Assembly: GCF_002277955.1 (NCBI RefSeq)
Contig: NZ_CP018477.1
Span: forward strand, 3,493,206-3,557,205
Origin: Thermogutta terrifontis
GTDB lineage: Bacteria; Planctomycetota; Planctomycetia; Pirellulales; Thermoguttaceae
DNA length: 64,000 nt
Reading direction: 5' to 3'
The position numbers and the translations under genes were made by a program. The notes below the pieces were generated by a model that searched no databases, was not told the origin of the DNA, and worked only from the letters and a program-made list of their open reading frames with translations. Position 1 is the first letter of the stretch; the number at the start of each line of letters is the position of its first letter. Positions 42,104 through 51,613 of this stretch are shown here, one piece after another.

Positions 42104-42303
42104 TGGTGCCACAGGTAGCTCACATTGGTAGGGGATGACCGCGGTGGACGGCGGCTTTCCCTTGGGTGTCCACGCTCGAGGCGATTGTCTTCCCTGCGGT
42201 GCGCACGTGGGACACGGCTGTCTCCCGGGTGCAGACGATCTTCTGCGACGGTTATACTCAAAAGATTGTTAATGCGAGAATTGCCTGGGACGGGTCACTT
42301 ACC

Positions 42304-44184
42304 GTGAAAAAGCTGGGGACATCAATTTTTCGAGATCGCCTGGCCATCTCTTCGCGACCAAAGCTCGAATGGTATCGGTGGGGACGTCCGCTGGGCTTTG
42401 CCGTACTTGTGGGCGTCTGCACGGGTCTGGCGGCGGTTGTATTCACCTGGGCTCTGGAAAGTTTTCAAGGCTTTGTGCTCGGCGATCTTCTCGGCTACCA
42501 TGCGCCACCCCAGCCATCTGGAAATCCAAATGCGCCATTTGTGTTTCCTCGGGCAAGCTGGCTGGTGCTGGTTATCCCCTCCCTGGGGGGGCTGCTGTGT
42601 GGGCTAGTCATTCACTTTTTTGAACCTGAAGCGGAAGGTCACGGCACGGATGCGATGATCAAAGCCTTTCATCGATTGGCGGGAAGGATTCCCCTAAAGG
42701 TGCCCATCGCCAAGGCTGTGACCAGTGTGCTTGTGATTGGCACAGGCGGGTCGGCGGGGCGCGAAGGGCCCATCACGCAGATCGGTGCTGGGGTGGGATC
42801 AGTCGTGGCCCAGCTCTTCAAATTGGGAGATTGGGATCGCCGCATTCTCATGCTGGCAGGGGCAGCCGGGGGACTGGGGGCGGTATTCCGGGCACCTCTG
42901 GGTGGGGCGATGTTTGCCGTGGAAGTTTTGTACTCGGGGACAGCGATCGAATTTTCGGCACTGGGACCCGCCTTCGTGGCTTCGGTCGTCGCCTACACGG
43001 TATTTGTCGGTGTCTTTGGACAATCCGTCATGTTCTATTTGCCGCGGACGCCAGATCCGGTCACCTGGCTTTATCCTTGCGTTTTCCACGGAGCTCACGA
43101 ATTGCCGTTTTATTTCGCGCTGGCGCTGCTTTGTGTGGGCGTATCCTTCGTCTTCAGTGAAGGCTTTTACGCCATGCATGACCGAGTGTTTCGGCGATTG
43201 CCAATCCCGTTGTGGGCCCGGCCGGCGATCGGAGGATTGGGGGTGGGGCTGCTTGTGCTCGCGGGCTTTCCGCATGTGATGGCGGGCGGATACGGCTGGA
43301 TGCAGAAGGCGATTCTTGCCAGTCCGGATCTGCCGTTTCGGCTGGCCCTGGTCCTCGTGCTGATGAAAATCCTTGCCACTTGCCTTACTGTGGCATCGGG
43401 TGGGAGTGGGGGGCTTTTCGCACCGTCGTTATTTGTAGGGGCGATGACCGGCGCCGCCTTCGGTTGGGGATGTCAGGCCCTGTTTCCACATTTTGCCCCG
43501 CCAGTGCCGGCATGCGTTCTGGTGGGGATGGGCGGCGTTCTCGCGGCCACGTTCAAGGTTCCCCTGGCGGCGCTGATTATGGTGTCGGAGTTAACCGGCT
43601 CGCACGACTTGCTCGTGCCCATGATGCTCGTGGGGGCTGTGGAAATGACAATCTTACCGGGAAGAATTTCGCTTTGTCGGGAACAGGTGCCTTCCTTTGT
43701 GGATAGTCCGGCGCATCTGGGTGATTTCGTGATTGATGTTCTGAAAGAAATGCGGGTAGAGGAGGTGTGCCCGCTGGATCGGAGGCCGGTTGTCATTAGG
43801 GAGGACATGCCGCTTCCGGAGATCCTCCACATTGTGGCGGAAACGCAGCAACACGCGTTTCCGGTGGTGGATCGTGAGGGACATCTGGTGGGCGTCATCT
43901 CGCTGCACGACTTGAGGACGGTCCTGGCGGGGGATGGAGCTGGCGATCTCGTGCGAGCAATTGACCTCGCGGTCCCAGTCAGGCCGGTGACACCGCAGGA
44001 TGACCTGCACACGGTGCTCCAGGTGCTGGCGGAGTCTCATTTGGAAGAGGTCCCAATCGTAGCGCCGAACGATCATGGCCAGGTGATAGGATTGATCCGC
44101 CGGGAAGTGATCCTGAGGGCCTACGATCGCCGCGTGGCGGGACTTCAGGCGGGGTTGGTCCCCCGCTCCGGGACCCCCGCGTGA
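42304..44184 (+). CDS. ClC-family chloride channel/antiporter with two CBS domains
   Basis: About 626 residues from the GTG at 42304; the frame opens earlier (42166) but a TATACT box at 42253 and the position of the first helix (LGFAVLVGVCTGLAAVVF) favour the later start. Ion-pathway motifs: GHGTDAMI replaces the classic GSGIP, GSAGREGP carries the gating Glu, and GSGGLFAPSLFVGA is the GxFxP loop. The C-terminal pair of CBS domains (~490-615; FPVVDREGHLVGVISL) is expected to bind adenine nucleotides and control transport. The altered GSGIP loop is common in bacterial ClCs of this subgroup and leaves open whether it is a channel or an H+/Cl- exchanger. Confidence 0.9.
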   Translation: MKKLGTSIFRDRLAISSRPKLEWYRWGRPLGFAVLVGVCTGLAAVVFTWALESFQGFVLGDLLGYHAPPQPSGNPNAPFVFPRASWLVLVIPSLGGLLCGLVIHFFEPEAEGHGTDAMIKAFHRLAGRIPLKVPIAKAVTSVLVIGTGGSAGREGPITQIGAGVGSVVAQLFKLGDWDRRILMLAGAAGGLGAVFRAPLGGAMFAVEVLYSGTAIEFSALGPAFVASVVAYTVFVGVFGQSVMFYLPRTPDPVTWLYPCVFHGAHELPFYFALALLCVGVSFVFSEGFYAMHDRVFRRLPIPLWARPAIGGLGVGLLVLAGFPHVMAGGYGWMQKAILASPDLPFRLALVLVLMKILATCLTVASGGSGGLFAPSLFVGAMTGAAFGWGCQALFPHFAPPVPACVLVGMGGVLAATFKVPLAALIMVSELTGSHDLLVPMMLVGAVEMTILPGRISLCREQVPSFVDSPAHLGDFVIDVLKEMRVEEVCPLDRRPVVIREDMPLPEILHIVAETQQHAFPVVDREGHLVGVISLHDLRTVLAGDGAGDLVRAIDLAVPVRPVTPQDDLHTVLQVLAESHLEEVPIVAPNDHGQVIGLIRREVILRAYDRRVAGLQAGLVPRSGTPA

Positions 44185-44276
44185 GGCTTCGATAGAAAGG
44201 ATCTGCTGCTGTGGACGCCATTGAAATGGGAAAACTTTCACCGGTGTGGTGATAGCCAAGTTTCCCTCCGCAGCGA

Positions 44277-45083
44277 TCAACCACCCTCTTCCGGAGTTAC
44301 GGCGAGCAACAGTTCTTCCGTTCTGCGGTAACGGGCAATAACCTGAGCCGCCTGTAAAAGATGCGTGTGGGCACTCTTTTCAACCACATCAGATGGGAAG
44401 AATCCCAGGATGTGACCAAGAAGGGCCAGTGTCCAATCGGAGTGGGGTTGATACTGAAAGATCCGCTTGTTGTACGCGGCTCTCAGCGAAGCCTTCATCA
44501 GTTTCCACGTTTGCCGTCGCCGTGCTTCGGTTTTGATGTGCTGGTAATCCTCAGCGAACTCTTCCAACCGGTAGGTGTCCACAGCCAGCGATCGGATGTC
44601 CCCAAACGAGGCGAGCATTCCCAACAGCAGGTCGTTCCAACGGTCGGTGCGCTCGCACAGTTGGAGAAGTCTCTGGGCATCCGCCCGAGGAAGGTAGTCG
44701 GGGCGATTGAGGGCTCCCAGGATGCGGCCTCGGAGCTCCAGGTGGGAGAGATAAACGTTGTGCACAAGCGAGGCTGGGTAGTCGTCGCCCGTCTTTTGCC
44801 CGTACAGGTGCAGGACGGCCATCCAGATCCGGGTGAGTAACTCCTGGGTGATGATTTCCTCCGCCAGGCCGCCACGTTGGTGCCGCAACGGGTACTCCTC
44901 ACCATTTCGTGATGCGGTTTCGAGAACCTTCAACTGGCGCGTCCAGTTGTCCATTTGCAGTCGGGCGGCCAGCCAGTAGCCGTCGATCGCCGTTTTGGGA
45001 ACCTCAAGGTGCCGCCTTTCCCATAACTGGGGGCCATAATCCATCAAAAAGATGACTAGGTCAATGATGTCCTGATTGTGCAT
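44277..45083 (-). CDS. hypothetical helical protein
   Basis: About 268 residues from the ATG at 45083, preceded by GAGTGG; a GTG at 45122 would add 13 residues. No family is recognised. It is all-helical and cytosolic (no signal or membrane segment), rich in Leu, Arg and Trp, with no Cys pattern or nucleotide motif beyond a single Cys at LLQLCERTDRW. Two His pairs near the N terminus are present only if the longer start is used. The strand is opposite to its neighbours, with divergent transcription from the small exported protein at 45436. Palindromes at 45142 and 45259 lie in the shared upstream region. Confidence 0.6.
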   Translation of the reverse strand: MHNQDIIDLVIFLMDYGPQLWERRHLEVPKTAIDGYWLAARLQMDNWTRQLKVLETASRNGEEYPLRHQRGGLAEEIITQELLTRIWMAVLHLYGQKTGDDYPASLVHNVYLSHLELRGRILGALNRPDYLPRADAQRLLQLCERTDRWNDLLLGMLASFGDIRSLAVDTYRLEEFAEDYQHIKTEARRRQTWKLMKASLRAAYNKRIFQYQPHSDWTLALLGHILGFFPSDVVEKSAHTHLLQAAQVIARYRRTEELLLAVTPEEGG

Positions 45084-45435
45084 TGGCGACCACTCGTGAT
45101 GCGATATCAACACACTGACCACCCATTTCCGCCGGTGTTAAACGTCTGAGAGACGTCCATGCAACTGATGTGCCAGACCCCGTGGTCGTGTAGAAAGGAC
45201 TTTTTCGTGCGATCTGGGCGTCGCAGTCCAGTGTAAATTGCGCATCTTACGGACTGTGACGAATATTCGTTGAATACAGAGCTCCCTTTTGGCCGATGGA
45301 ATACAACAGGGCGTCGGCTCCTATGGGAGGTGCCAGTACGGCTGATTGGGGCGAACAGCCGGCCACGGAGGGTGTTAGCGGTTGAAACAGATCCGTTGTT
45401 TGTCACGGTTTTGGTGCTTAACACAGGGGGAAAAC
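45084..45435. promoter_or_regulatory. divergent control region with two palindromes
   Basis: ACGTCT-GAG-AGACGT (45142-45156) and the perfect 12-base palindrome ACGAATATTCGT (45259-45270) lie between two divergent genes. Neither has a T-run, so regulator binding is more likely than termination. No regulator can be named. Confidence 0.35.
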
Positions 45436-45759
45436 ATGTTCCGCCGTATTGTGTTGCTCGGCGTTTTAGGCGTTTTGCTGGGGTTGGTCAGCGTCCGAGA
45501 GGCCTCGGCTCAGCAGGCATTCGGACGGCAATGGGCTCGAACTTACAGCACCCAGGACTGGCAGCGGTTTTACCATTATCCGTACGTGTACTATCCCCAG
45601 AATTTTTACGGGCCCGACTATTTTAAGAGCTCAGAGGATCTGTATTACCGCTATCCACCCGAGATGAGGATTCCAGTCTACAACCGAAAATGGCAGAACT
45701 TTTATCCGGAACCCCGTCGGTACCACCAGGGCCATCACTTCATCCTGGATGTTTTCTGA
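45436..45759 (+). CDS. small secreted Tyr-rich protein
   Basis: 107 residues with an AGGGGG ribosome site. Signal peptide ends near SAQQ (~26). The mature part is unusually rich in Tyr, Pro, Arg and Phe (FYHYPYVYYPQNFYG, DLYYRYPPEMR) with no Cys. Similar short Tyr/Pro-rich exported proteins are common hypotheticals in planctomycetes; some are annotated as calmodulin-binding-like, without firm basis. It may be a cell-envelope structural protein. A good terminator follows. Confidence 0.75.
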   Translation: MFRRIVLLGVLGVLLGLVSVREASAQQAFGRQWARTYSTQDWQRFYHYPYVYYPQNFYGPDYFKSSEDLYYRYPPEMRIPVYNRKWQNFYPEPRRYHQGHHFILDVF

Positions 45760-45794
45760 GTTCTGCCGTTGTTTGCGGAAAGGTTATTGTGGCG

Positions 45795-45822
45795 GGCCCT
45801 GCTGAGTTGCGGGGCCTTTTTT
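45795..45822 (+). terminator. rho-independent terminator
   Basis: GGCCCTGC / GCGGGGCC stem (one T-G wobble) with loop TGAGTT, then a run of six T (45817-45822). It ends the small exported-protein gene and separates it from the convergent SGNH hydrolase gene. Confidence 0.8.
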
Positions 45823-45949
45823 ACGTTATTCAGGTTGGACGAAATCTGTCCAACCTAGATGGGGTATTGCAACCCACTCTGGGTAAGGGCATTCAGATGT
45901 CGGGGTAGTGTAAGTCATCGCCAAAAACTGCAGTCAGCATGGGTGGGCT

Positions 45950-46798
45950 TCACCGTGCGGGGGCTTGGGTGGGCCGGAGGACTCGCTCGATCACTTCCGC
46001 GTAGGCCAACAAGGTCAAATAATTCCTCAGCCCATAGCCGGAGCACCGCAGAGCTTCTGAAGAAAAGTCCCCCATGAATCTCTGCGGGTTGCTGGGATGG
46101 ACCCCATCGCCGGAGATGAGCGTGGGCACCTCGTAGACCTCGTAGCCGCGGAATGCGTCGCTGGCCCCGTCCCAGTCGGTGGGGCGTCGTTTAAGAATTT
46201 CCGCGTGATAGTCAATGAGCGGTACCCGCAAAGCGTCTGCTATTTCGCGAACAATTTGGGCAAATCGGGCGGCTTTTTCTTCGCGTCCGTGCCGCGGGGG
46301 AATTGTCGTCAAAATGACCACTGTTCCGTTGTCGAGACATTCCTGAACAACCTGCTTAAGCGTACTTCTGTATTCATCCTCGGAAAGATCGTTGAGATCA
46401 TTCGTACCCCACATTATGATGGCGGTCTCAGGATTGAGTTTTTTGAGCCATTCACGGATATGTTCTTTGCCCCAGCGGACTGTGGTTCCGCCTTCGTTAC
46501 CAAATTCTGGACCGCGCCACTCCCGCCAGCATTCCGGTCGCATGTAGTCCTTGACGATGGCCAGGGCGTGGGCCATCTCCGGGGGGACGTTGCGGCACTC
46601 GTAAGCCAAGGGTGCCCAAAACGCCAAACTGACGGTGATCGAGTCTCCAAAAAGGGCAAGGGTTCCGGGTTGGCCGGTGAATCGGGCATGAACCTCTCGC
46701 ACGGGCCCCACCCAAGCCGGAAGTGGTGTCGGCTCGGGAGTTGGGGAAATCTCGGAAAAAACACCCACCAACAGTGTGAGTAGCAACGAGCGCTGCAT
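45950..46798 (-). CDS. secreted SGNH/GDSL hydrolase
   Basis: About 282 residues from the ATG at 46798, with GGGAGGG 9 bases upstream and a signal peptide (MQRSLLLTLLVGVFS). The SGNH blocks are visible: LFGDSIT (catalytic Ser), the GTNDLND block (Asn) and SGDGVHPSN (catalytic Asp and His). A block II Gly is present in the EFGNEGGTT segment. These enzymes remove acyl or acetyl esters from carbohydrates or lipids outside the cytoplasm. The protein lacks additional domains, and the substrate is not identifiable. An earlier in-frame start (46894) would precede the signal peptide and is rejected. Confidence 0.85.
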   Translation of the reverse strand: MQRSLLLTLLVGVFSEISPTPEPTPLPAWVGPVREVHARFTGQPGTLALFGDSITVSLAFWAPLAYECRNVPPEMAHALAIVKDYMRPECWREWRGPEFGNEGGTTVRWGKEHIREWLKKLNPETAIIMWGTNDLNDLSEDEYRSTLKQVVQECLDNGTVVILTTIPPRHGREEKAARFAQIVREIADALRVPLIDYHAEILKRRPTDWDGASDAFRGYEVYEVPTLISGDGVHPSNPQRFMGDFSSEALRCSGYGLRNYLTLLAYAEVIERVLRPTQAPAR

Positions 46799-47116
46799 AA
46801 CCTGAATCCCTCCCGTTTGGAAAGTAACCCTCAAGGGACCGCCGGCCCCTATTGTCTGGTCTTGTTGATGGATTGCAAGCCGGTCGGACGCCATCCGGCC
46901 TTTCTGAGGGTGGCGCCGGTTGGAAGAGTTTTGCGGAACAAATCGTGGAAGACTTCGGTGACCCTCTCACTTCGAGGGAACACACTTTGCAGGTCGAATT
47001 CATTGAGAAGGGGAAAACGAGAGGGTTTCGCTGGAGCCGACGCCCCGTTGTTCATCTTGGGCAGATCGTCTTCGCAGGACACTGAACGCCACTCCCGTCT
47101 GTTGCCTTAAACAGCA
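46799..47116. other. divergent intergenic region
   Basis: 318 bases between the SGNH hydrolase and CPBP protease genes. Several short frames exist on both strands but none has a ribosome site or recognisable content. No clear promoter or hairpin is seen. Confidence 0.4.
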
Positions 47117-47845
47117 ATGCGTGCAAGTGAGATACACAACTACTGGGAAGAATCGCGGGTGCCGCTGGCCAGCCTTATGTTCGTTGCCCCGTTGCTGGTC
47201 TTTTACGAACTGGGTGTGCTCTTGCTTGGACCGGAGGCCATCCGCAACGGCGCTGAGGTCTGGCTCCGTCAAATTCTCTACACAATCGGGTTGGGGCAGT
47301 ATTTTTTCTTGCCCACCCTGACGGTTGGAATTTTGCTGGCGGCACATTATCTTTCGCGACGGCCGTGGTATGTGCGTTCGGCAACATTGTGGGGTATGCT
47401 CGTGGAGTCTCTGTTTCTCGCCGGTTGTCTGAGGGTGTTATTGGGGCTTCAGGCGATTGCTTTCCAGCAACTTGCTCAGCATGGGCTGATGGCGACGGGG
47501 ATCAATATTTGGTCCCGTTCTCTGGCAGAGCGGGCGGTCGCCTTTGTCGGAGCCGGAGTTTATGAGGAACTGGTGTTCCGCCTGATTATTTTGAACCTCG
47601 TGGTGGGAATGGCGCGGGTCTTTCATCCGACGCCAACCGCCGCGATGTTCTCGGGCGTGGTGGTCAGCAGTTTGATATTTGCGGCCGCTCACCACGTGGG
47701 GGCATTCGGGGAGCCATTCGAGTTGTTCACTTTTCTCTTCCGCTTTGTGGCGGGGATCTTTTTTGCCCTCCTTTTTGTGCACCGCGGATTTGGCATTGTT
47801 GCAGGGGCCCATGCAGCGTACGACCTGCTGGTCGGCCTGGTGTGA
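47117..47845 (+). CDS. CPBP-family intramembrane metalloprotease
   Basis: 242 residues with about six to seven hydrophobic helices. The CPBP (CAAX protease and bacteriocin-processing, Abi) signature is complete: EELVFRLI (metal-binding Glu pair and Arg), FAAAHHVG (His) and GAHAAYD (second His with Asp-like end). In bacteria these proteins act in protein processing, bacteriocin self-immunity or envelope stress. Nothing nearby suggests a bacteriocin. It may simply be a membrane proteostasis enzyme. No strong ribosome site; the ATG fits the family start. Confidence 0.85.
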   Translation: MRASEIHNYWEESRVPLASLMFVAPLLVFYELGVLLLGPEAIRNGAEVWLRQILYTIGLGQYFFLPTLTVGILLAAHYLSRRPWYVRSATLWGMLVESLFLAGCLRVLLGLQAIAFQQLAQHGLMATGINIWSRSLAERAVAFVGAGVYEELVFRLIILNLVVGMARVFHPTPTAAMFSGVVVSSLIFAAAHHVGAFGEPFELFTFLFRFVAGIFFALLFVHRGFGIVAGAHAAYDLLVGLV

Positions 47846-48489
47846 GGTTCCTCGCCGGAAGTTTGTTCGATGGGCATGGGGCAGAGTTGGTGTGTGTGAG
47901 GGCGGTGCATGCGGCGTGCGCAACGCTTTTGGCAATGGCTCCCCATCGGCAGAAGCACTGGAGGGAATGCTCCTCAGGCCGGTTGTCAGGGCCTTGCGGG
48001 AATGGCTTTTTCGACGAATCCGCGGGTCTCCCGGACCTGACACGCGTTCTGCCAATGCGAAAGAAGCTTCAGAACAATCCGCCGCAGTTGTCACATAGGG
48101 TTTTTACACTTGGCTGGGAAACGAATCTAAAACTTTGCCAGTGTTAAGCCATTCTTGCAGGACGACCGCCCGCGCGGAGCGCGCAACGGACCGATATAAT
48201 CCTGTTCCAACTTGGTCGGACCTGGAAATATCAGCTTCCTGTGTCTCAGACACACCTATCTTCCCTGTTCCACGCATCCGCTTGATCTCTCTTTCGGCGG
48301 CTGTTTCTGATCTATCCAGTTCCGCTCACTTAACTGACCCCCGGCAAAGAGGTTACAGTACAAACGGCTCAGCTTGTCTGCTCGGCTGCCGCCCAAGGGA
48401 ACTTGCGGAAGCGAATTCTTACCACCGGGGCCACCGCCCGTCCAATAGTGGATACTCTGCGAGGCTCGCGGAGTTGACCGTTGCGGTTC
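47846..48489. other. 644-base gap, no gene identified
   Basis: Open frames on both strands are Arg/Pro/Ser-rich and look like out-of-frame reading of GC-rich DNA. A TATAAT lies at 48195-48200 without a good -35. Possibly a remnant of a lost gene, but there is no visible homology. Confidence 0.4.
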
Positions 48490-49932
48490 TCATCCTTGCG
48501 CCGCGGGAGTTTTCTTCCCCATCCGCGCCAGGTCGATAAGCGCTTTGACCAGCACCTGAGCGGCGTTGGGTTGGAAGGGCGGCAAGTCGAGGATTTTGGG
48601 AACCACCACAGCCGCGTATTCCTTGGCGGCGTGAGCGCGGGGATCGGTGAGATACCCCACGAAGTCATCGGCATATCCTACCACCAAGGTATGCTCGGTG
48701 GGAGAATGCTTGCGCAGCCACAGCCCGTAATAACTGTACAGCTCGCTCCCATGAAACAGGAGGCTGAGCGGCCCCAATCGCCAGCAAGCGATTTCGGTGT
48801 GCAGTTCCCGTGGCACGGTCTGGGGATCGCGGTCTTTATTGGCTTCGAACCATTCAGCGGCGAATGGGGCATCCACCCACACGCCCGACTTGCATGCCTC
48901 GGGATCCCGGCGGTATTCGTCCACCCAGGCCGCCCACCGATCCACGTCCAAGGGCAGGGCACAGGATCCGCCGATGATCTCCAGGCGGTCGACGCTGACG
49001 GGCTGCGCGGAGTTGACCGCGGCTTCCAAGCCCGCCCAAACGGCAGTAGACGTCTTGCTGGCATCGCCTCGCCACGGATTGCCGTCGCCGGGATTCACGT
49101 CCCCGATATGCCCTTGGAGATAACCGGGGGAAAGACCCCACCGAGCTTCGGCCTGGTGCGCGACCATGGCCGGCCAATCCGGGCCTGTGAGTTCGTCGGC
49201 GAAACAGACCGGGTGCGCCGAGAAATGATACCACAAGACATTCTTCCGCCCTTGCCTCTCGAAGAGTAGGGCGTGCAAATGACGATCCAACCAGCGCTCT
49301 TCTTCAGTCGCCTGATCGCCGAAGGCGTCTTCCGTTTTCCACGTCGGTGCGGTGCGGTTGAAGTTTCCGCCCACAACTGTGGCCCTACCCAGTTTCAGCC
49401 GGGCAGGCGCCAAATCCCCTAAGGCCTGCCGCACGGCGGCGACAGTCCGCTCCTCCACCAGGGCCAAATAGTCTGGCGAGACCGATCCCCACTGGCGAAG
49501 CGGTTGCAACGAGGGCATGGAGTGCGTGTGCGTGGCGCAGAGCTTCACATGCTCCGGCCTGAGTCCCGTTGTCTGCGAGATGGTCCGCCGTATACGTTCC
49601 GAGGCCGCACGCCCAATCGCCAGCAACTCTAAAGAGACCACTGCAGCTCGGAGGCCATGGACCTCCAAGACCAAGGCACGAACCGAAGACGGTTCTCGGA
49701 CGCCCGCGGAGCGGCGTTCCTTCCCCGGCGGATAATGAAAACCGGCCAATTCGATGCCTTTGGGCGGGGTGATGTCGGCCACGCCTTCCCCCACGCTCAA
49801 ATCGGTGTCCGCCAGCTTCTTTGACCATCCCACCTTAGGAAGACATGCCCACGCAACTCCACCGCCGAGTGCCGCCAAAAAACTCCGGCGAGCGATGTCG
49901 TTCTTCGCGCAGCGATTATCGGATCGATTCAT
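48490..49932 (-). CDS. neutral/alkaline ceramidase-like hydrolase, TAT-exported
   Basis: 480 residues. The N terminus carries a twin-arginine signal (ARRSFLAALGGG). Domain pattern of neutral/alkaline non-lysosomal ceramidase: GEGVADITPPKGIELAG at the start, then CATHTHSMP (zinc-binding His pair), LWYHFSAHPVCF (third His) and GHIGDVNPGD (active-site region). It lacks the C-terminal Ig-like domain of true ceramidases, which makes it shorter (480 versus ~650-750). Many planctomycete relatives of this trimmed type are annotated only as hypothetical. Ceramide or other lipid amide hydrolysis in the periplasm is the likely role; sugar amides are possible. Confidence 0.82.
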   Translation of the reverse strand: MNRSDNRCAKNDIARRSFLAALGGGVAWACLPKVGWSKKLADTDLSVGEGVADITPPKGIELAGFHYPPGKERRSAGVREPSSVRALVLEVHGLRAAVVSLELLAIGRAASERIRRTISQTTGLRPEHVKLCATHTHSMPSLQPLRQWGSVSPDYLALVEERTVAAVRQALGDLAPARLKLGRATVVGGNFNRTAPTWKTEDAFGDQATEEERWLDRHLHALLFERQGRKNVLWYHFSAHPVCFADELTGPDWPAMVAHQAEARWGLSPGYLQGHIGDVNPGDGNPWRGDASKTSTAVWAGLEAAVNSAQPVSVDRLEIIGGSCALPLDVDRWAAWVDEYRRDPEACKSGVWVDAPFAAEWFEANKDRDPQTVPRELHTEIACWRLGPLSLLFHGSELYSYYGLWLRKHSPTEHTLVVGYADDFVGYLTDPRAHAAKEYAAVVVPKILDLPPFQPNAAQVLVKALIDLARMGKKTPAAQG

Positions 49933-50415
49933 GCAAGGTCTCCTCGCTTAAAGCGTGCTTGCCAATAGGGGCGTTAGCCTGCCCAGCAGACGCCGCCGAT
50001 GAAGCACGTCGCCGATGTCGGGGTTGGAGTCTACCGGGCTCGGCGGCCATCGGGGTGCGAGGAACATTATATCACCGAGCGCGAACTGGTCTATTATTGG
50101 CGAGCCGATCGGGAGATTCTTTCCGACCCACTGCCGGCCAGAGTGACGCAGAGGGAACAACCAAGAGCCGTTGGCGTTGTACGCGAGGCGTTGGGGCAGC
50201 GGATTTCCGCGACCGGCCTGAGCAGAGGGGCGTGGAGAAAACTCCAAATCTTGGAGAACTCGATGGATCCAGTGGGACAGAGTGCAGAAGGTAAACTCAG
50301 ATGAGGCACGAACCTCCGTTTGCGTCGGAGAATCGTGGGCACTATTGCCCGTGTGCGGGCCTTGTCACATGCCAATAATAATGGAATCAACTCTTGTTTT
50401 TCAGGGAGGTCCGCA
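49933..50415. other. intergenic region upstream of ldhA
   Basis: 483 bases with no supportable gene. The ribosome site GGGAGGT (50404-50410) just before the ldhA ATG belongs to that gene. No hairpin with a T-run is present. Confidence 0.4.
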
Positions 50416-51432
50416 ATGAAAGTTGCCGTATTCAGCACCAAGTCATACGATAAAGAGTTTTTGGAAGCGGCGAATCGGTCCTTCGGACACGAGCTGGTCT
50501 TTCTGGAACCACGGCTGACGAGCCAAACAGTGTCCCTCGCCAATGGCTTTCCCACGGTGTGCGTCTTTGTCAACGACGAGGTGGATGCACGAGTGCTGCT
50601 CCATCTGCAGCGTCATGGAACAAAACATATTGCCCTCCGTTGTGCCGGTTACAACAACGTCGATCTTCAGGTGGCGGAAGAATTGGGATTCATCGTCAGC
50701 CGCGTTCCCGCCTATTCGCCCCAGGCCGTGGCGGAGCACACGATGGCTCTCATCCTGGCCCTGGCCAGGAAGCTTCACAAGTCCTACAACCGGGTGCGAG
50801 AAGGAAACTTCGCGCTGGATGGTCTTTTGGGAATTGACCTGGCTGGAAAAACCGCGGGAGTCATCGGGACAGGAAAAATCGGTCGACTCGTGGCCAAACG
50901 GTTGCTGGCTTTCGAATGTTCAGTTTGCGCGTTTGATTTGAGGCCAGACGAAGAGCTGGTTTCGCTGGGGGTGGAATACGTGGGGTACGATGAGCTTTTC
51001 CGCAAAAGCGATATCATTACCCTCCATTGTCCGCTTGTCCCCGCGACTTATCACCTGGTCAATGAGGAAACACTTGCCCTCATGAAGCGGGGGGTTATCC
51101 TCATCAATACAAGCCGGGGTGCCCTTGTGGACAGTCAGGCCGTTATCCGGGCACTCAAATCGGGAAAGATCGGAGCCCTGGGGCTGGATGTGTACGAAGA
51201 GGAAGCTGATCTGTTCTTCGAAGATCTCTCCAACCAGGTCATCCAGGACGATGTTTTCATGCGGATGCTGACCTTTCCCAATGTCATCATCACGGGACAT
51301 CAGGCGTTTTTTACGAATAACGCCATGCAGGCCATTGCCCGAATGACCCTCGAGAACATCACCGCCGTGGAGCGTGGCGAGCCCCCACCGGGCCTTCTTC
51401 GGTGGCAGGAAGCCCGGGCCATTGGGGCATAA
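50416..51432 (+). CDS. ldhA: D-lactate dehydrogenase (2-hydroxyacid dehydrogenase)
   Basis: 338 residues, the usual size; GGGAGGT lies 5 bases before the ATG at 50416. Seen: the Rossmann motif [11 protein letters not shown] (~150), NTSRGALVD (substrate-binding Arg), LGLDVYEEE (catalytic Glu) and TGHQAFFT (catalytic His). The protein closely follows E. coli LdhA-type enzymes, which reduce pyruvate to D-lactate with NADH. The context offers no fermentative partner. It suggests fermentative or facultative metabolism, as in thermophilic planctomycetes; other 2-oxoacids are possible substrates. Confidence 0.92.
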   Translation: MKVAVFSTKSYDKEFLEAANRSFGHELVFLEPRLTSQTVSLANGFPTVCVFVNDEVDARVLLHLQRHGTKHIALRCAGYNNVDLQVAEELGFIVSRVPAYSPQAVAEHTMALILALARKLHKSYNRVREGNFALDGLLGIDLAGKTAGVIGTGKIGRLVAKRLLAFECSVCAFDLRPDEELVSLGVEYVGYDELFRKSDIITLHCPLVPATYHLVNEETLALMKRGVILINTSRGALVDSQAVIRALKSGKIGALGLDVYEEEADLFFEDLSNQVIQDDVFMRMLTFPNVIITGHQAFFTNNAMQAIARMTLENITAVERGEPPPGLLRWQEARAIGA

Positions 51433-51613
51433 ACGCGAAAAACAGCATCCCAAAAATATTTGCTGTATCACGCCGATGGTTTTTCTCGCCCAAAAGCAGG
51501 CGATGATGGGCTACCTCTGCCCGGAGTGACCGCTGCGCAACTTCAGCCTTGGGTGACGTTTATCTCCTGGCTTTACCCGGCACCGTTATATCATTGAGTT
51601 GAAGGAGGACTGG

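Noticed and set aside
42166-42303. Upstream extension of the ClC gene
   Set aside because: A TATACT box lies within it, no membrane or domain content is present, and the later GTG fits the family start better.
47438-48147. Overlapping open frames on both strands downstream of the CPBP protease gene
   Set aside because: Arg/Pro-rich content typical of out-of-frame GC-rich DNA; no ribosome site or recognisable motif.
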